Of a DNA stretch of 64,000 bases, positions 59,242 to 64,000 are shown piece after piece. Every line of letters begins with the position of its first letter. The first letter of the stretch is position 1. The DNA comes from Erigeron canadensis. Its lineage: Eukaryota > Streptophyta > Magnoliopsida > Asterales > Asteraceae. The notes beneath the pieces were generated by a model, which did not search any database, was not told the DNA's origin, and worked only from the letters and a program-made list of their open reading frames with translations. Where the stretch lies: the NCBI RefSeq assembly GCF_010389155.1, contig NC_057762.1, positions 3,335,513 to 3,399,512 of the forward strand, given 5' to 3'. The translations under genes were made by a program, and so were the position numbers.

Positions 59242-60083
59242 TAGAGTATGATAGTCAAATGCCTTAGCCGTACGGGCTCCGTTCTCAGATTAAAAAATTC
59301 GTTGAAAGTATATCGAATGACATCTCTAATGAAAGAGCATGAAGTTTTAAGAACACCCATATAATTTTTATAATTTATCAATGTACGGTTTTTGAGATAA
59401 AAGATTTTGAATGAATTGGAAGAATAAATTATTTATGGATGAGAGAAAAAAAAATGATTGGTTGAGATTTGAGGAGAGAGAAATGATATTATAGTTTTTT
59501 AGGTAAATATAGAATAGATATGAAGAACATTTTGGGGAAGTACTTAAAATCAATATTAAAAATTTAAGTTCAATGTTGAAAATTTAGAGAAAATATGCTT
59601 TATAGTACGAGAGAAAGTACCCGCGCTTTGTGGCGGTGAGATGGTGGGGTAGTCATAGAGTGTGATATTTAAATGCCTTAGCCGTACGGGCTCCGCCTTC
59701 GGACTTAAAAATTTGTCGAAAGTATATTGAATAACCTCTCTAATGAAAGAACATGAAGTTTTAAGAACACACATATAATTTTTATTGTCTTTCTTCGAAG
59801 AGTTGTTGCCACCGAAAGTGGAATGAGAGAGGGAAAGAGCTTTGATAAGTAACCAATCGGTTCATACTCTTTTCTCTTGAAGCCCTCGTACCTGTCCTAA
59901 TTTTTCGATGTAAGGTTTTTGAAATAAAAGATAATGATTTAGAGTAGTAAAATGATTTATAGAGAAGAAAAAAAAATGAGTGGTTAAGATTTGAGGAGAT
60001 GAAGAATAATGAGTAATTGAAAAGTTGAAAGTTGAAAAAATTTAGAAGGAACAAATATTTTATAATGTAATAGAGATAGAGAT
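59242..60083 (-). mobile_element. Duplicated Helitron-like relic (two ~350-bp copies)
   Basis: TGCCTTAGCCGTACGGGCTC and the following about 250 bp occur at 59242-59500 and again at 59657-60015 in the same orientation. The second copy is preceded by ACCCGCGCTTTGTGGCGG (59620-59637) and a GGTGAGATGGTGG tract. It ends at 60055-60083, where the minus strand reads TCTCTATCTCTATTACATTA, a plausible Helitron 5' end. Confidence 0.5.
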
Positions 60084-60500
60084 AGTATAGATATTCATTT
60101 GTTTGTCAAAGAAAACGTTTTCCTAATGATTTTTTTTTAATGTATAATCAAATAATGAAAACCCAAAACAGTTCTGAAATTTTGCAGTTTCAAATAAAAA
60201 AAAAAAAAAAATTTCAAACACTGTTGAATCGTATGAAACTTCAAGCTAGTTCACACCTAAATCTTTAAAAATAAATTATAATATAAATTTATAATATAGA
60301 TGGTATAGATATTCATTTGTTTGTCAAAGAAAAAGTTTCCCTAATGATTTTTTTTAATGTATAATCAAATAATGAAAACCCAAAACCAGTTCGGAATTTT
60401 TACAGTTTCAAATCAAAAAAAAAAATTCTTTTCAAACACTGTTGAATCGCATGAAACTTCTAGCTAGTTCACTCCAAAATCTTTAAAAATAAAAAGAAAA
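60083..60500. repeat. Tandem duplication, ~218 bp period
   Basis: Units 60083-60301 and 60302-60500 both begin TATAGATATTCATTTGTTTG and share AATCAAATAATGAAAACCCA and ACACTGTTGAATCG. Poly-A runs differ in length. About 90% alike, so relatively recent. Confidence 0.8.
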
Positions 60501-60777
60501 AAACCAATATCTTTGTAGATTATAATGTTCAAATAATCAAATTGATTAAGCCCGACTATCTGCCAAAAATCAGGGTAGATAGTATTTTGATGATTGCACT
60601 TTATAAATTTAATAATTACGGAGTATATCTATACCATCTATATTATTATTAATAAAAATATTCAAAAATAATTTACTACTATTAAATGTCAATATGTATT
60701 GATGTAAAACTTCTTGTCTTTAGTTATCAGTGAACATATGTAGTTCGAAGTATGATTATATAAGAATTACGAACAAA

Positions 60778-60880
60778 TTATCCGCGCAATGCGGTAGTGA
60801 TGACAGTGACAGTGATGTGGTGGCATCGACGGATGGGACAGCAGCGACGACCGTTGGTGGCGGCAGTTGCGTCAAGTGGT
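60778..60880 (-). mobile_element. Helitron-like relic end with GGTGG tract
   Basis: CCGCGCAATGCGG hairpin (60782-60794) followed by TGATGACAGTGACAGTGATG and GGCGGCAG-type repeats; same family as 49031. Confidence 0.4.
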
Positions 60881-63800
60881 GTATGTATTTGACATAAAGA
60901 TATTTGATTTAAAAACGTGAATATATTTTAGAAGATAATTGAATAATTATGTAAGTTAATTCATTAAGGGGAAAATGGTAATTTGCATGTTTCAAAAATC
61001 TTAACTTTTCAATATTGGAGTATAATTTTTATATAGTAGTATAAATATGTGATTGATAAATATTACCATTTGGAAAAAATATTGTGAGAGGAGTTCGAAC
61101 TACACTAAAATTTCATATTAGCGCCTTATAATTCTACAAAAGTGAGATTACTGATTTCATTAAGACATAAGAATACAAGATTAGAGTTGTGATGAATATC
61201 CCATTTTAAAAAATATTCATTATTGAACGAATCAAAATTGCACTGAAATATAAAAGTAAAAAAAAGATTTTTTTTTATAGTTTTTTTTATTTAAACAAAA
61301 AACTAGCTAATATACTAAGTACCAAATAGTGAACGGACTCGCATTTGGTTTTGGATGATTTGATTTTACACTACGATTTGGGCTAATGTTATACGTTGGG
61401 CCTCTCTACGGCTTCTATATGCTTTGGAATTTTTGACTTGGACATTCACTATATTAAGGTGGTCTTTCCTTAATTTGTAAATGAGATTGGTGACAAGTAA
61501 CAATTAACAAGTACGGTAATGAATAAAAGTGTGAAGTTGATTAGTGTAATAATTTATTGCTAGAAAAGTATTTCGAAATTTTAGAATTAGTTTCATTTAT
61601 CGACATCCGGTTGACCCGAAATACAGAACACAACATCGTGCAAAAAACGTTTACCCAAGATTTCCGTTGCTATATTTATGCACCTTAATCAACTTAACTA
61701 AGCGTGAGTTGAGTAAAATAAGAACAGAGAAGTTGTTGTACGGCTGAATAAACTAAGAAGCGTATACAGTAACTTATAACTAGTCCGTGGGTTTATAAAA
61801 TAAGCGTGCACTCGAGACATGGCTAGATGATTTGGCTTGAGAGAATAGATCACAGGTGATATCATAGGTTAGTGAATGTGATTAGATGGATCATCATATT
61901 CATTAATAAAAAGAAAAGCAATGGTAAACCATGACATTAATTGACTATGTATTGAGTATATTGACCATCAAGGGGTAGCAACATTGGCGACAAATGACTT
62001 AAATGTAGAAGGGCACCACACCCTAGGAAAATAGCCATTTCTCTTATATATAATATAAAAACAATCATGGAGTGAAAATTAATTTTATGATTTTGGAGTG
62101 AAGCAATTACAAATTTATAGTTTTGCATTTCAAAGAGAACTTTGCATGACAAACTATAAATTTTTACACTAATTATTTCATAGAGTTTTTATATAATACT
62201 TGTATAGAACCATAGAGACATATATATTGTCAGCTTGTCACATACTTTTATTGGAAGTTTTAAAACAGTCTACTTAGGTAGTTATCTATTTATACTCTGT
62301 CTTTGACCGAATTAGATATCATTATTGTTATAGTTGACTGTATATGATTATTGTTCCTAAAACCTTCAAACTTACAATACGATCTACAAAATCACATATA
62401 TGTGTGTTTAAATACATGTATTATTTCATTAATGTGCGTGAAAGGGAGATAAGAAATAATGAGGGGTGGGGGCAAAACATAACAAAATGGTCTTTTGTCT
62501 ATTATAGATTTCTAGTAGTAGTATATTAGAGAAGAAAGGAATAGGAAAGGTCTTGTCACAATTAGACAACACACATTCATTCACTACCCCTCAGAATATT
62601 ATGCAAGTACACCGTACCGCAAGACCCCAAATATTTTGTGAAAAGACTTCTTCTTGGGTTTGATGGGTCGGTTAAAACCCATCCATATATAACACTTCAT
62701 AACATCTAAGATTTTTAATGTTATTAAATTAGTAGTTGAGTTTTTTTATTTTAATTAAAGTGGATAATGTATATAATCTCTTAGGTAAGTTCTCGAGTTT
62801 TTTGTTGGAAGAAATTAAAAAGATTGTGAAGGATTTTAAAAATAGTTATGTTCTTAAGTTTTATTTAAGAGAAGAAGAGAAAAGAAAGGAAAAGATTTAG
62901 AAGGAGAATACAATAGATTTTAGCCAAGAAACTTTCATCCCATTTTTGGGATGATTGGGAAGGATGAAAAATCTACCCCTTCTCTTCCATTCATCTCTCT
63001 TATTTTCTTCTCCTTTTCTTTAAAAATTGAACTAGAGAACTTACCCTTAAAAATACTCTTGTAATACGAGTAATTTTTTTAAACAACAAGATCAATACTA
63101 CACTTGATAAAGTCCAATAATCCATACTTGGGGATAGGCATATATATGGGGAAATGTTAGGTAAAGCATGCAGTACCTATCTTAGGTAAAGTAGGGGGTG
63201 ATTATGTAAAATTCAGGGGGAATTTATGTAAAATTCAGAGGGGGGTTATGTATGTTTATTAAACTCAAAGGTTTAATATGTAACTTTTTTTAATGTGACA
63301 GTATCTAAGCTTAGGTAAAGTCTGCAGTACGGATCATTTTCCATATATATATATATATATATATATAGGTTCAATTGGGTCTGAGTGAACTTCTTGCTCA
63401 GATCTATATAAGCGTTTTTTATTGAAGAGTTTAAGCTAAGGATCTAGTAATATGCTATCTAACACAAGCCTAGTTAAGATAAAATATGTTAAACCTCCCG
63501 ATATTCGTGAGTAATTAACACCTTTAAAAAAACTTAAAAGATATGTTAAAAAGATTTTTTTTATTTTAAAAAAGATTTAGTTTATTTTTTGACTTTGTCT
63601 TTTATTATAATTTTATTTTTTGAATTCAATGATGATAGTTAAATGAAATAATGCAAATGAACCATGTTCTTCTTTTATCACAAAAGGTTAAACTAATATC
63701 TTTAATCTTATATAAAACAAACTATTTGTTTTTTGTTTAAGCAATTTAGACTTCGAAATAACTATATTATTTCACTTTTTTATTTATTAATTTAAATTTA

Positions 63801-63929
63801 CCTGATATACTTATAACTATACTCTTAATAATATAATTTATAACGTAGATCCTTCAATGCTTAAATAATTATATTAATTATTTTTACATCAATTAAATTT
63901 ACATTAATTCAACACCATATTGCCATCGC
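60881..63929. other. AT-rich intergenic DNA, no gene seen
   Basis: No supported exon. A candidate fold-back element with TTAGGTAAAG..TGCAGTAC motifs in both halves lies at about 63150-63343, and an (AT)n microsatellite at 63345-63366. Confidence 0.5.
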
Positions 63930-63999
63930 CGCCGTTTACTATCACCGTCAAAGATACCATCATTGCCGTCGTATCGCATAGGTATATATAGTGTCTAGT
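63925..63999 (+). mobile_element. Helitron-like 3' end, plus orientation
   Basis: A CCATCGCCGCCG / CATCATTGCCGTCG tract, a degenerate hairpin (CCGTCGTATCGCATAGG) and a terminal CTAGT (63995-63999). It is the mirror orientation of the 15690/28610/49031 family and shows that the triplet tract sits just inside the 3' hairpin. Confidence 0.45.
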
Positions 64000-64000
64000 T

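Noticed and set aside
1..64000. CRISPR arrays, bacterial operons, tRNA or rRNA genes
   Set aside because: The window is plant nuclear DNA; tRNA-like boxes found belong to SINEs, and repeats are transposon or tandem duplications without regular unique spacers.

Overview
This is a plant nuclear window, almost certainly from a eudicot and probably an asterid (Asteraceae-like). Reasons: intron-rich genes with GT-AG introns, AT-rich intergenic DNA, plant-only genes (MONOPTEROS, LQY1, a chloroplast peptidyl-tRNA hydrolase, a GH9 endoglucanase), and plant transposon families (Athila-type Ty3/gypsy, PIF/Harbinger, Stowaway-like MITE, tRNA-derived SINEs, Helitron relics). The family assignment is an impression from repeat motifs, not a search.

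Layout. 0-16.4 kb is repeat territory: a broken left-edge coding relic on the minus strand, a 5'-truncated Athila-like retrotransposon (about 2.2-6.8 kb), a Stowaway-like MITE (8.44 kb), a minus-strand gypsy LTR with the start of gag (10.4-11.4 kb), an orphan but well-formed terminal exon (12.4-12.6 kb), and a 1156-bp copia-like LTR (13.8-14.9 kb). 16.5-47.4 kb is a gene island in which all four genes lie on the minus strand: a membrane-anchored GH9 endo-beta-1,4-glucanase (524 aa, 6 exons), then after a 4.3-kb tandemly duplicated Harbinger locus (23.7-28.0 kb) the photosystem II repair protein LQY1 (162 aa, 5 exons), a chloroplast-type peptidyl-tRNA hydrolase (335 aa, 8 exons) and the auxin response factor ARF5/MONOPTEROS (707 aa, 13 exons). 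48-64 kb has no gene I can support and is dense in SINEs, fold-back MITEs, Helitron-like ends and local tandem duplications.

The four gene models were assembled by hand: every splice junction used is GT-AG, reading phase is kept throughout, and the products align end to end with the remembered Arabidopsis families. GH9 and LQY1 correspond to Arabidopsis neighbours (At1g75680 and At1g75690, from memory), and MONOPTEROS and a GH9 paralogue lie close together in the alpha-duplicated counterpart, so the island looks like an ancestral synteny block. The genes do not form one pathway: two act in the chloroplast (PSII repair, translation recycling), one in cell-wall or cellulose metabolism and one in auxin-controlled transcription.

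I found no sign of a novel defence, biosynthetic or other multi-gene system. The points most worth a second look are several upstream ORFs in front of MONOPTEROS (one overlapping its start codon), its short middle region and its retainable intron 11, the microhomology-bounded tandem duplication of the Harbinger locus, SINEs lodged in introns of three of the four genes, and a family of Helitron-like relics whose ends carry GGTGGCGG-type tracts.
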